This document shows positions 25,927-34,357 of a DNA stretch of 64,000 nt, piece by piece. How positions within the stretch are numbered: position 1 is the first letter of the stretch; the number at the start of each line of letters is the position of its first letter. Source of the DNA: Bog-756 sp963734435 (GTDB lineage Bacteria > Actinomycetota > Acidimicrobiia > Acidimicrobiales > RAAP-2). A model generated the notes under the pieces. That model worked only from the letters and a program-made list of their open reading frames with translations, did not search any database and was not told the DNA's origin. A program made the position numbers and the translations under genes. The DNA is taken from positions 124,001-188,000 of the forward strand of contig CAVTHA010000007.1 of the NCBI GenBank assembly GCA_963734435.1. The letters run 5' to 3'.

Positions 25927-26739
25927 TCAGTCGTCTGCGAGCATGCTTTGGAGCACGGCCGCGCCCGAACGTTCGAGGTCCTTGGTGGCGGTCACCAGAA
26001 TAACTGGCCCCTTTTCCGTTTGGATGCGCAGCTCCTGGAGCGCATCGGAGGCGGCGCCCGTGGTGAGCTCACGGCGATAGCGTCGAGTGAATTCGGCAAA
26101 TCGCTCGGGCTCGTGTCCGTACCATTTGCGCAGCTCGGTGCTCGGGGCGAGGTCTTTCAACCAGTCTTCGAAGCGAGCACCATCGCGCCGGATCCCCCGA
26201 GGCCACAGCCGGTCAACCAGAATGGTCCGAGCGGTCCTGGTCGGCATGGCGTCATAGACGCGGGCGATCTGAACGTCGCCGGGCTGAAGGTCGGGCTGGT
26301 CGGCCAGCGCACCGGGGAAGCCGTGCAACCGCTGCACCGGGGCCAGTCCCTTCCACGCGCCGGGGACTCTGAGCGCGAGCCGCTCGAGTTCCTCCAGGTG
26401 GAGAGCGGAGAGCGCCTCGAGACGCTCAGCCCCCGCCTTGGTGAGCTGTAACCGCACGACACGATGGTCTTCGGGATCTCGAGTACGAGTGACCAGGCCG
26501 GCAGCATCGGCCCGGTCGACGAGGCCCACCGTGCTGTGATGGCGCAAAAGGAGATAGTCGGCGACCTCGCCGATGGTGGGGCCGCGGGGATCGCCATGCC
26601 CACGGATGGCCAGAAGCAACTGATGCTGGGCCGGAGTCAGCCCGGCGGCCTGGGCCTGCTGCTCGCTCCAGCGCTCGAAATGGCGCAAACCGGTCCGCAG
26701 CGCCAGCAGCCGGGCGTAGGCCTCGTCGGGCAACGTCAT
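25927..26739 (-). CDS. MarR-type regulator fused to a DUF488 domain
   Basis: A 270-residue two-domain protein. Residues 1-120 are a MarR winged helix: LTPAQHQLLLAIRGHGD, IGEVADYLLLRHHSTVGLVD as recognition helix, and the wing LVTRTRDPEDHRVVRLQLT. Residues ~157-268 are DUF488: VYDAMPTRTARTILVDRLWP, RGIRRDGARFEDWLKDLAPS, FAEFTRRYRRELT and VILVTATKDLERSGA. DUF488 proteins are small soluble proteins often encoded near stress or metabolism genes with unproven function. The frame runs unbroken through the linker, so this is a true fusion. ATG 26739 fits the MarR start; the 17-bp palindrome at 26753-26769 lies just upstream and is the likely self-operator. Confidence 0.85.
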   Translation of the reverse strand: MTLPDEAYARLLALRTGLRHFERWSEQQAQAAGLTPAQHQLLLAIRGHGDPRGPTIGEVADYLLLRHHSTVGLVDRADAAGLVTRTRDPEDHRVVRLQLTKAGAERLEALSALHLEELERLALRVPGAWKGLAPVQRLHGFPGALADQPDLQPGDVQIARVYDAMPTRTARTILVDRLWPRGIRRDGARFEDWLKDLAPSTELRKWYGHEPERFAEFTRRYRRELTTGAASDALQELRIQTEKGPVILVTATKDLERSGAAVLQSMLADD

Positions 26740-26752
26740 CCCCTCTACGATA

Positions 26753-26769
26753 TCATCGTGCCACGATGA
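26753..26769. promoter_or_regulatory. Perfect palindromic operator for the MarR-DUF488 protein
   Basis: TCATCGTG-C-CACGATGA is an exact 8+1+8 inverted repeat. It sits 14 bases before the MarR-DUF488 start and 92 bases before the ClC start on the other strand. Size and position are typical of MarR operators that control a divergent pair. Confidence 0.7.
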
Positions 26770-26860
26770 ATACCACCTCCGGCCCTGTTCGGGCGCGCCC
26801 TCTTCACTCGTCAAGTCATTGCATCGGACGGCCGCGCCGATTCGACGATCTGGGTCGAGC

Positions 26861-28858
26861 ATGAGCGCGTTCGATTCGCCGCCGACTCCCGAAGAGATCG
26901 CCTTCGCGGGCGAGGCGGGCGACGTCGATGGTGACCGTCGCGTGTCCGTGGACGGAATCCCTGCCAGCGTCGACGATATCGATGCCGGCGAGGTGAACTC
27001 CTGCTTCGTCGACGTCGACCTCGGTCCTCAAGGCACTTCCGAGCCGGCCCTCGGCGACTTCACCACCACGCCTGAGATCCTCCGCCTCATTCCCTTGGCG
27101 CTCGTCATCGGCGCGCTGGGGGCGGGCATCTCGCTCGCGCTGCTCTCGATGATCGGCTTGGTCACCAACCTCTTCTACTACGAGCGTCTCAGCGCTCACC
27201 TGGTCTCCCCCGACGCCAACACCCTCGGTGTCATCGCCATCGTGATCCCTATCGGTGGTGGCCTCATCGTCGGGTTGATGGCCCGCTTTGGCTCCGACCA
27301 GATCCGCGGCCACGGCATCCCAGAAGCCATGGAGCGGATCCTCATCAACGGGAGCCGCGTGCAACCGCGCCTGGCCGTCCTGAAGCCGATCTCCAGCGCC
27401 ATCAGCATCGGCACCGGCGGACCCTTCGGCGCCGAAGGACCGATCATCCTGACCGGCGGGGCCCTCGGCTCGGTCGTCGGCCAGCTCTTCCACCTCACCG
27501 CCGCCCAACGGCGGGCGTTGCTGGTGGCTGGGGCGGCCGCGGGAATGAGCGCAGTTTTCGGCACCCCGGTGGCCGCCACCTTGTTCGGGGTGGAGTTGTT
27601 AGCCTTCGAGTTCAAGCCCCGCTCGATGGTCCTGATCGGTCTGGCCGCAGCCACGGCGGACGGGATCCGCATGGTGATGGCTAGCGCCGGTCTGGTCACA
27701 CCCCAGCCGATCTTCCCGGTGCCAGCTCATGCCCCGCTCGGCGGAGTCGTCCTGCTCGGTGCGGCCGCGGTCGGTATCGCTACCGGCCTCGGTGCGTGGG
27801 TCATGACCCAGGCCGTCTACCGCTTCGAGGACCTTTTCAAGAAGCTCACCGGGCATCTGCACTGGATGTGGTGGCCCATGATCGGCGGTGCCATCATCGG
27901 CGTCGGCGGGCTCATCGACCCCCGAGCCCTCGGGGTCGGCTACAACACCATCCACGCCGAGCTCTTGGGTCAGCTCAGCGTGGATGCCCTGCTGCTGTTG
28001 TTCGTCGTCAAGTTGGTCATCTGGTCCGGCGGCCTCGGCAGCGGGACCAGCGGGGGCATCCTGGCCCCGATCCTCATGATGGGCGCTGCCATCGGTGGCG
28101 TGCTCGGCCATATCCTGCCCGGCACTTCTCCAGGAGTGTGGGCACTGCTCGGCATGGCGGGAGCACTCGGCGGGGTGACCCGCTCGCCCTTTACCGCCAT
28201 TGTCTTCGCCTTCGAGCTCACCCACGACCAGAACAGCCTTCTCGCCCTCTTGGTCACGGCCACCGTCGCCCACCTCGTCAGCGTGCTAGTTCTCAAGCGC
28301 TCGATTCTCACCGAGAAGGTGGCCCGCCGAGGGTTCCACGTCATGCGCGAGTACGCCGTTGACCCGCTCGAGGCCACCTTCGTCCGAGAAGTCATGGACA
28401 CCGACATCTACACCGTCGATCCGGCACGACTACTCGCCGACCTCTACGGTGTGCTCCCGGAAGGCTCGCCCGAACGCCGCCAGCGCCTCTTCCCGGTTCT
28501 CGACGACCACGAGGGATTGATCGGCGTCCTCCCCTGGTCGGCCGTGCTTGCCGGCAAGGACCAGCCCGACACCCTGGTGGGCAACGTCATGATCACCTCG
28601 TTTGTGGTCGCCCATACCGACGAGATCCTCCGTACCGTGGCCGACCGGATGGCCGCTCTCGGCCTCGGGGTCATCCCCGTGGTCGACCGGTCCAACTCGC
28701 ATCATCTCGACGGGCTCATCACCCAGTTCGACCTTCTCGATGCCCGCCAGAAGCTTCTCGAAGAAGAACGCCACGCCGAGCGAGTGCTCACTCTGCGCCG
28801 AGTCGACTCCAACCGCAACAGCCAGACCGCCACGCCCATCATGACCTCGAAGGTGTAA
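26861..28858 (+). CDS. ClC-family chloride channel/antiporter with CBS domains
   Basis: A 665-residue integral membrane protein. ClC signature regions are present in order: GHGIPEAME (the GSGIP position), GTGGPFGAEGPI with the gating glutamate, and SGGILAPILMMGA (the GxFxP position). About 10-12 helices span residues ~65-490. Two cytoplasmic CBS domains follow (VREVMDTDIYTVDPARLLAD and VGNVMITSFVVAHTDEILRT), which in other ClC proteins bind adenine nucleotides. It moves Cl- or a similar anion. ATG 26861 was chosen; GTG/ATG 26819 lies within the divergent regulatory region. It probably shares control with the MarR-DUF488 gene through the operator between them. Confidence 0.93.
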   Translation: MSAFDSPPTPEEIAFAGEAGDVDGDRRVSVDGIPASVDDIDAGEVNSCFVDVDLGPQGTSEPALGDFTTTPEILRLIPLALVIGALGAGISLALLSMIGLVTNLFYYERLSAHLVSPDANTLGVIAIVIPIGGGLIVGLMARFGSDQIRGHGIPEAMERILINGSRVQPRLAVLKPISSAISIGTGGPFGAEGPIILTGGALGSVVGQLFHLTAAQRRALLVAGAAAGMSAVFGTPVAATLFGVELLAFEFKPRSMVLIGLAAATADGIRMVMASAGLVTPQPIFPVPAHAPLGGVVLLGAAAVGIATGLGAWVMTQAVYRFEDLFKKLTGHLHWMWWPMIGGAIIGVGGLIDPRALGVGYNTIHAELLGQLSVDALLLLFVVKLVIWSGGLGSGTSGGILAPILMMGAAIGGVLGHILPGTSPGVWALLGMAGALGGVTRSPFTAIVFAFELTHDQNSLLALLVTATVAHLVSVLVLKRSILTEKVARRGFHVMREYAVDPLEATFVREVMDTDIYTVDPARLLADLYGVLPEGSPERRQRLFPVLDDHEGLIGVLPWSAVLAGKDQPDTLVGNVMITSFVVAHTDEILRTVADRMAALGLGVIPVVDRSNSHHLDGLITQFDLLDARQKLLEEERHAERVLTLRRVDSNRNSQTATPIMTSKV

Positions 28859-28873
28859 GGGAGGCTGACGGCG

Positions 28874-29512
28874 GTGAAACGAGCAATCACCGGCTATTAC
28901 CAGGATCTCGAAGCTGCCTGGGTCGCGGAGCTCACCTGCGGCCACAATCAGCACGTCCGGCACCGTCCGCCTTTCCAACTCCGTCCATGGGCGATGGAGG
29001 AAGCGGGACGGGCGGCGAAACTCGGGACGCCCCTCAACTGTCCGCTCTGTGACCGGACCGAGCTGCCTGATGACCTCGCCTGGGTTCGTTCCAGTCCTGA
29101 ATGGAACGAACGGACGATACCGCCGGGCCTGCTGCGAGCCCATCGCTTGGCCAGTGACACGTGGGGACAGCTCCTCATAGCCGAAGGACGACTGCGATTC
29201 TTCATGTCAGTCGAACCGGTCAGCGACACCGTGTTGGAAATGGGATCGAGTCAAGCCATTCCCCCCGACGTTGAGCACCATGTGCGGCTCCTGGGGCCGG
29301 TCAGCTTCACAATCAACTTTCTGGCCGTCGAGGAGCGACGGAGAACTACGAGATTTCGTGATTCGGATTCAACTCAATCGTCGGCCTCAAATGTGACCGA
29401 CCGACCAGGGTGGCGACCCGGCGTGTTGGGCCGGCCTGCTGTGTCCCGAGTGTGGAACTGCCCTCGACGGTGGTGCGCACCGGGACAATTGTCCTGCGGT
29501 CAGTTGACGTAG
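28874..29512 (+). CDS. DUF3565-DUF1971 fusion protein
   Basis: A 212-residue protein starting MKRAITGYYQDLEAAWVAEL. Residues 1-65 are DUF3565: WVAELTCGHNQHVRH, then RAAKLGTPLNCPLCDRTELP, with four Cys/His positions that look zinc-binding. Residues ~75-155 match DUF1971, the TehB-like cupin associated with tellurite resistance: WNERTIPPGLLRAHRLASDT, WGQLLIAEGRLRFF and VEHHVRLLGPVSFTINFL. The tail after residue ~160 is low complexity and may come from a late frameshift. The start is 15 bases after the ClC stop, so the two genes are probably one transcript. Confidence 0.8.
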   Translation: MKRAITGYYQDLEAAWVAELTCGHNQHVRHRPPFQLRPWAMEEAGRAAKLGTPLNCPLCDRTELPDDLAWVRSSPEWNERTIPPGLLRAHRLASDTWGQLLIAEGRLRFFMSVEPVSDTVLEMGSSQAIPPDVEHHVRLLGPVSFTINFLAVEERRRTTRFRDSDSTQSSASNVTDRPGWRPGVLGRPAVSRVWNCPRRWCAPGQLSCGQLT

Positions 29513-29726
29513 CGACGGAATCGGGATATGCCCGTCGACCCAGTGGCCGATTCGTCTGCCACTGAAGAACCTACGGTCCATCGGTGACGCGGAAGCTCAC
29601 CCTCGACGTTCGGAGTCACCCACATCGTTTGTTCCCGCAGCAACGACCTAACCGGCGGGCTCGGACCGCTCAGCGGTGGAGGCAGTTAGGAATACAGAGT
29701 CGATAGTGCGGCCCAGCCGGCCCTGT

Positions 29727-29795
29727 GCGTGCCGAATACTCATCCATCCAGGTCATGCGACGAGTCGGTACTCGGGAATGAGTCCGCCTAGGACC
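29727..29795 (-). mobile_element. C-terminal tail and end of an rve-type IS
   Basis: On the minus strand the tail reads VLGGLIPEYRLVA then stop, followed by the end sequence TGCCGAATACTCATCC near 29740. It matches the right ends of the copies at 25.4 and 30.7 kb. The rest was displaced by the plus-strand IS whose left end (GAAGGGTCCATTTACTCGTC) begins at 29797. Confidence 0.65.
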
Positions 29796-30730
29796 TGAAG
29801 GGTCCATTTACTCGTCCACTCGCTTGACCAGCCGACACGCACTGAACGAGGCTCGCCGCCCGTGGCGCTCTCCTTCCTCTACCGTCTCGTCCACCGCGTT
29901 ATCGAGGTCGTTCGGGTCCATCGGATGAACGCGGTGGTCAAGGATGCGGAGATCCTCGTGCTGCGCTATCAGCTGGCCGTGCTCCAGCGCCAGGTCGCCC
30001 GCCCCCGCTTTGACTGGTCGGATCGAGCGGTCGTCAGTGCCCTTGCTCGCCTCGTCCCTCGTGAGCGGTGGGCATCCTTCCTCGTGACGCCCGAGACGAT
30101 CCTTCGCTGGCATCGCGCCCTGATTCGCCGGCACTGGGCATACCCCCACCGGCGGCCCGGCCGTCCGGCCCTGCCCCAAGAGACCGTCCTACTGATCGTT
30201 CGCCTAGCGGGGAGAACCCGCGCTGGGGCTATCTCCGCATCGTGGGTGAGCTCAAGGAACTCGGCGTCAACGTCTCCAAGACGAGTGTCGCTGCTGTTCG
30301 TCGCCGCCACCGCTTCCCGCCTACGCCGCGGCGCTCCGGTCCTACTTTGGGGCGAGTTCCTGCGTTCCCAGGCCAAAGGCATCTTGGCCGCCGACTTGTT
30401 CACCGTCGATACGATCACCTTGCGGCGCTTCTAGGTGCTCTTCGTGATTGAGATCGATCGGCGACGGGTGCACCTGCTCGGCGTCACCGCCAACCCCAAC
30501 GGTCCATGGGTCACCCAAGTGGCCCGCAACTTCGCCTCCGACCTTGAAGACGCCGGTCGCCACTTTCGGTTCCTCATCCGAGACCGGCATACCAAGTTCA
30601 CCGCCAGCTTCGACGCCGTACTCGCCTCCGTCGGCATCGAGACCATACGAACCCCGGTCGCCTCGCCTCGGGCGAACGCTTTCGCCGAGCGGTTTGTGCG
30701 GACCGTCCGGAATGACTGTCTCGACCTGTG
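29796..30730 (+). mobile_element. Decayed rve-type IS, interrupted at its right side
   Basis: The left end, GAAGGGTCCATTTACTCGTC (29797 on), is shared with the IS at 62.8 kb. The transposase starts at GTG 29862 (ALSFLYRLVHRVIEVVRVHR). It has a one-base frameshift near 30209 before NPRWGYLRIVGELKELGVNV, further disruption near 30330, and a TAG at 30432 where the 63.4-kb copy has TAC. The DDE part reads HFRFLIRDRHTKFTASFDAV and RANAFAERFVRTV. At about 30727 homology stops within the ECLD region, where another IS begins. The substituted stop shows real decay, not only sequencing indels. Confidence 0.8.
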
Positions 30731-31882
30731 GGTGCCCGAAACTCATCCGAGCAGGTCATGCGGCTATTCGGTACTCATGAATCAAGCCGCCCAAACGATC
30801 TGCTCGTCGGAGATGGGCCAGCTGTGGACCGAAGACCTGTCCCGGATCTGAGTCCCAGGAACGTGGACAACGTTGGGTCAGCGAGCGGTGCGGGCGATGT
30901 TCGTTGTAGTGCTCGATGAACTCGACGAGCACTGACTCCAGGTGACGCCGTCCAAGAATGAGAAGTCGATCGAGGCATTCCCGGCGGAGGCTGGCGATGA
31001 CCCTCTCGCAGACAGCGTTCGCCCGAGGGGCCCGAACCGGGGTCTTGACGATCCGGACGCCCGCCGATCGGAAAACCTCGTCAAAGACGACGTGAACTTG
31101 GAGTCCCGGTCGTGGATCAAGAACTTGATCGAAGGCCTTCGGTCGACCCATCCAAAGCTGACGTTGCGGGCCTGCTGGGTGACCCAGCCAGCAACGGGAT
31201 TGGTCGTGATGCCTGCCAGATGGACGACCCGCGAGTGCAGATCGATGAAGACCAGCACGTAAAGGCGACGAAACAGCACGGTGTCGACATGGAAGAAGTC
31301 ACAAACCACCATGGTGGAGGCCTGGGCCTTCAAGAACTCCTGCCAGGTAGGCCCGATCCGCCTTGGGGCGGGATCGATGCCACGGCGCTCAAGACCGACC
31401 AGACCGTGGAAGCCCCGACGGTGATGCCCATGGTGGCGAGCTCGCCGTGGACTCGTCGATATCCCCAGGTCGGGTTGTCAGTTGCCAGCCGGCAGATGGG
31501 GCCACCGTCCCCGCCGGCAGCGATGGTCGCCCCGGCTTCTTTGAGTACGTGGGCGGGGCCAGCGCAGCAATGTCTCAGGTTGAACGAGAATCCCGTGGCG
31601 ATGCGCTCTCGAGACGAACCGGGCCAGACTCGAGAGGATGGCCCGATCCGCAGGTTGGAGGGAGGGTCGGGAGATCTGGGGACGCAGGACCATCACCTCG
31701 TGACGCAGTATGACGACTTCGACAGCCAGCTCCGTCCGATCCCTGCCGAGCCGGCCAAGGATCTGAAGGACGCGACAGAAGGCTCGGTAGACGAAGGTGA
31801 GGACCATGGGCGGGGCACCTTGGTCCTTTCCTCCAGCGTGTACGAAAGTCCAGGTCCTCTCCCCGGATGAGTTTCTGGCACC
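30731..31882 (-). mobile_element. Full-length rve-type IS with terminal inverted repeats
   Basis: Ends are GGTGCCCGAAACTCATCCG at 30731 and, on the other strand from 31882, GGTGCCAGAAACTCATCCG; 18 of 19 bases agree. The 1.15-kb body holds one transposase gene on the minus strand, ATG 31807 to 30756. It reads LTFVYRAFCRVLQILGRLGR, the DDE domain CDFFHVDTVLFRRLYVLVFI and VRAPRANAVCERVIASLRRE, and the end GGLIHEYRIAA. Two or three frameshifts break it (near 31560 and 31110). No clear target-site duplication is seen. It landed inside the plus-strand copy at 29.8-30.7 kb, whose remaining part was lost. Confidence 0.82.
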
Positions 31883-32086
31883 GACACCACGGGCCGACTT
31901 CGACGCCGTCCAGCGGATTAGGTGAGGAGCCCGTGAGGGCTGGGTGGCCGCCGCCCCAAACCGAAATGCGACCACCCAGGCCCTGCGTGGAGTACGGGCT
32001 CCACGTCCGACGCTGGGCTCCCTGAGGCAGGGGATTGGGCCTTCACACCGAACGTGGCTTCTAAATCATTTCCAGGTTCAGGAGAT

Positions 32087-32188
32087 TCAATCGCCAGACT
32101 GCCGCTGCTGTTTGAGCGCCGGCGCATCCACGTACATGCCGGCCGCGGGGTCGTGCCGCATGAGCTCGAGGTAGCGGGCTTGCTCCAT
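32087..32188 (-). CDS. Possible 33-residue peptide related to the 45.7-kb small ORF
   Basis: From ATG 32188 the frame reads MEQARYLELMRHDPAAGMYV and ends ALKQQRQSGD. The residues just upstream in frame are AVDRASP, so the stretch SP-MEQARYLELMRHD matches SPEEQAHHLELMRYD of the small protein at 45527-45727. No good ribosome site is visible and the upstream stop is close, so this may be a truncated relative rather than a live gene. Confidence 0.4.
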   Translation of the reverse strand: MEQARYLELMRHDPAAGMYVDAPALKQQRQSGD

Positions 32189-32433
32189 CGGGGAGGCCCG
32201 GTCAACGGCCTTTGTCTCGCTGGCTCAAGGCTGTCGTCTCTCACTTCAGCCGTCCGGCTCTAGTGGACATCCCTCAACGTCCGTCAGTTTCACGGCAGTC
32301 GACACTACCGACGTCGTGATGCTCGGTTTGGTCGATACAGCCCTTGACCTATCCCGACCCCGTCAACCCCTGAACAGCGCCGTCAGAGCTGTCGCCCGGG
32401 TTTGGTCCCCGCGTCGCTGGGTAACCCCCAGCG

Positions 32434-32565
32434 ATGACCGTTCCTCCGAATGCAGCTGACGATCCACACGACCTTGACTCACCCGACGGGCCCCCAGTGC
32501 CGGTAGATCACACGACCGGCGCAGCAAAGGCCGCGAAGAACGCCGCTGAGGATCCCCCCGCCTGA
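32434..32565 (+). CDS. Possible 43-residue acidic peptide
   Basis: ATG 32434 opens MTVPPNAADDPHDLDSPDGP and ends AAKAAKNAAEDPPA. The composition is coding-like (Asp/Pro/Ala-rich, helical end), but there is no ribosome site or known family. The rest of 31883-32612 shows nothing else assignable. Confidence 0.3.
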   Translation: MTVPPNAADDPHDLDSPDGPPVPVDHTTGAAKAAKNAAEDPPA

Positions 32566-32612
32566 ACACGGATGTCCAGGTGGTCATCGGCGGACCTCAG
32601 TCACGAAAGAGG

Positions 32613-32639
32613 CTAGCACTCGCGGGTAGAGAGTGCTAA
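32613..32639. promoter_or_regulatory. CIRCE element (HrcA operator) upstream of Hsp20
   Basis: CTAGCACTC-N9-GAGTGCTAA matches the CIRCE consensus TTAGCACTC-N9-GAGTGCTAA at 17 of 18 positions. It ends 71 bases before the Hsp20 start. HrcA bound here would hold the gene off until heat shock. No hrcA gene is in the window. Confidence 0.92.
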
Positions 32640-32710
32640 TAATATGGGTTGTCACCCCTCCAGTAGGGGCGCGAGAGCTTAATCAGTCTTGTGTACGGGA
32701 GGTGATGATC

Positions 32711-33151
32711 ATGGCTCTTGTGCGTAGTGATCCGTTCCGGGACGTTGACCGGCTGTTCCAGCAGCTGTGGGGCGCATCCAATGCATCAGGGGGTCGGTCC
32801 ATGGCGATGCCCATGGATGCTTACCGAAAGGACGACTCCTTCCTAATCCGACTGGACCTGCCGGGCGTGAAGGCCGACGACGTCGACTTGACGGTCGAGG
32901 ACAACGTTCTCACCATCAAAGCTGAGCGCCCCGCCCCTCCGGCGACCGAGGGTGTTGAGTCGGTGATCGCCGAGCGGCCCTTCGGGACGTTCACACGGCA
33001 GGTGTTCCTCGGCAACAATCTCGATACCGAGAACATCAGGGCAGAGTACGAGGCGGGAGTGCTCACCTTGGTGATTCCGGTCGCCGAGCGAGCGAAGCCC
33101 CGGCGCATCGAGATCAGCGAGCAGTCAGACAAGCAAGAGCTGTCTGCCTGA
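32711..33151 (+). CDS. Hsp20/alpha-crystallin small heat-shock protein
   Basis: A 146-residue small heat-shock chaperone that holds unfolding proteins for refolding by ATP-dependent chaperones. The start MALVRSDPFRDVDRLFQQLW is the usual bacterial N-terminus. The alpha-crystallin domain runs ~38-135: DDSFLIRLDLPGVKADDVDL, VLTIKAERPAP, FTRQVFLGNNLDTENIRAEY and the GVLTLVIP strand, followed by KPRRIEI with an IxI-like anchor. GGGAGGTGATGATC directly precedes ATG 32711, ruling out the longer frame from 32633. The CIRCE element upstream puts it under HrcA control. Confidence 0.95.
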   Translation: MALVRSDPFRDVDRLFQQLWGASNASGGRSMAMPMDAYRKDDSFLIRLDLPGVKADDVDLTVEDNVLTIKAERPAPPATEGVESVIAERPFGTFTRQVFLGNNLDTENIRAEYEAGVLTLVIPVAERAKPRRIEISEQSDKQELSA

Positions 33152-33171
33152 ACCCTCCGCTGGTTGGAGCC

Positions 33172-33342
33172 ATGTTAAGGGAGAAGGACGCGAGCACGAG
33201 GTGCCCGCGATGCCAAAGTCACCTGTCAAGTACAATCACCAGAGACGGGACTGGGATGCAGGGCCGGACCAAGTCCACACGCTGCGACGATTGCGGCGAG
33301 GAGTGGGTCTACGAGGTCGGCTCAACCGAGCGCGGTTGTTAG
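33172..33342 (+). CDS. Small two-knuckle zinc-ribbon protein, 56 residues
   Basis: ATG 33172 opens MLREKDASTRCPRCQSHLSS and continues through a basic linker to STRCDDCGEEWVYEVG, ending with a cysteine. Two CxxC pairs at residues 11-14 and 38-41 make a classic zinc ribbon. GGAG lies five to eight bases upstream of the ATG. The gene begins 20 bases after the Hsp20 stop on the same strand, so it is probably cotranscribed with it and heat-inducible. Role unknown; a nucleic-acid or chaperone partner would be speculation. Confidence 0.6.
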   Translation: MLREKDASTRCPRCQSHLSSTITRDGTGMQGRTKSTRCDDCGEEWVYEVGSTERGC

Positions 33343-33360
33343 GACCTGCTTCTCGGTCGA

Positions 33361-33561
33361 CTACCAGAACTCCACCGAGCCATACACCGCTGCCCGCAGC
33401 TTCAGCTCCGGAAGCATCGCCTGCTGGACATCAGTCGGGATGGACTCAAGCGCGGCCCTGGTGGCACGTCGGACCTGCTCATCCGACGGATCGGCCCGGA
33501 GCGAGTCCTCGATAGCCGTCAGGAAGGCCTCGACTTCGGAGCTGGGGAGTCTCTCAGGCAT
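33361..33561 (-). CDS. Hypothetical protein, 66 residues
   Basis: The frame reads MPERLPSSEVEAFLTAIEDS then DEQVRRATRAALESIPTDVQ and LPELKLRAAVYGSVEFW. It looks like a small helical soluble protein. No clear ribosome site is seen upstream of ATG 33561 and no family is recognised. It faces the zinc-ribbon gene tail to tail. Confidence 0.45.
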   Translation of the reverse strand: MPERLPSSEVEAFLTAIEDSLRADPSDEQVRRATRAALESIPTDVQQAMLPELKLRAAVYGSVEFW

Positions 33562-33642
33562 CGCCGTTGAGCTGCTTACGACAGTGGCTGCCGTTACCGA
33601 CGCCAGCGTGGATGAACCGGCAACACGGTCGCCAGGTGCTGC

Positions 33643-33822
33643 TCAGGGTTCGGGGATTGGGCTATTCGGTGATTTCTTCCGCGCGACCTTGCGCTTCCAT
33701 CCAACAACGGCGATGAGGATCACTGAGAGCAACATCCCAATGTCGAGTGCCGCGACGAACCTCTCCGACCACGGAATCAGCTCAGCGGGTTCACGGGATG
33801 CGTCATAACGATCCTCATTCAT
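33643..33822 (-). CDS. Small single-pass membrane protein, 59 residues
   Basis: ATG 33822 opens MNEDRYDASREPAELIPWSE, then one helix FVAALDIGMLLSVILIAVVG followed by a basic stop-transfer WKRKVARKKS and a short proline-rich end. This layout predicts the N-terminus outside and the tail in the cytoplasm. No family recognised. It is divergent from the DUF6458-like gene at 33923. Confidence 0.5.
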   Translation of the reverse strand: MNEDRYDASREPAELIPWSERFVAALDIGMLLSVILIAVVGWKRKVARKKSPNSPIPEP

Positions 33823-33922
33823 ACACCGGCACTACCCCCGCTTTGGTGTTGCCAAACGAATGTTTGTGCGAAAAGGACCGGGGGTAGAGCCGTCGTCAGT
33901 CAAAGCGCAGGAGGAGTAGGAA

Positions 33923-34172
33923 ATGGTTGGTGGACTGGTAGCGAGCATGGTGGCATTTGCACTGGGTGCCGTCCTGGACTTTGCGGGTGACGGTCAGTCC
34001 TGACCAGCACGGATTCAACGTTCACACCGTCGGGATCATCCTGATGATCGTCGGGGCCGTCGGAGCAGTCCTGTCATTGATCGCCCTCATGGGAAGCGGT
34101 TTCCGGCGGCACCGCACCATCGTCGACGATGGACGAGGCAACGTCGTGCGTCGGGACGACACCTACATCTAA
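33923..34172 (+). CDS. DUF6458-like two-helix membrane protein (one frameshift)
   Basis: After a strong site (AGGAGGAGTAGGAA) ATG 33923 reads MVGGLVASMVAFALGAVLDF. An extra G in a GGG run near 33982 then shifts the frame; the continuation is VTVSPDQHGFNVHTVGIILM and IVGAVGAVLSLIALMGSGFR to the TAA at 34170. Joined, it has the two helices and the short middle loop (..FAVTVS..V..VG.ILMIVG) of the DUF6458 family, small actinobacterial membrane proteins often annotated near stress genes. The defect is one base in a G run, so an assembly error is plausible. Confidence 0.65.
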
Positions 34173-34192
34173 GGAGAGAGGAAAGCTACGAA

Positions 34193-34357
34193 ATGGTTGT
34201 CCTGTTGGCTTTGTTGCTGGTAGTGCTGTTCTTCGGCCTCGGATTCGCGCTTCACGCCCTCTGGGTCGTGGCTGCGATCCTGTTGGTGTTGTGGCTTATC
34301 GGCTTTGCGCTCGGTCGAGGCGAAGGCGCTGGGAGATATGGGTTTTACCGCTGGTAG
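34193..34357 (+). CDS. Small hydrophobic membrane peptide, copy 1
   Basis: A 54-residue protein: MVVLLALLLVVLFFGLGFAL then HALWVVAAILLVLWLIGFAL, ending GRGEGAGRYGFYRW. Two hydrophobic helices with the GLGFALHALW hinge match the short actinobacterial 'hydrophobic protein' family related to Lmo0937/DUF5670. AAGGAGAGAGGAA lies upstream and the gene begins 20 bases after the DUF6458-like gene, so both are likely one transcript. Related copies are at 59890-60030 (intact) and 44611-44766 (broken). Confidence 0.75.
   Translation: MVVLLALLLVVLFFGLGFALHALWVVAAILLVLWLIGFALGRGEGAGRYGFYRW

Noticed and set aside
29862..31975. A single large composite transposon carrying cargo
   Set aside because: Everything between the IS ends here is transposase sequence; no cargo gene is enclosed.
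31918..32244. 108-residue minus-strand protein
   Set aside because: The frame is Pro/Arg-rich without pattern; a different frame in the same place carries the LELMRHD motif related to the 45.7-kb small protein.
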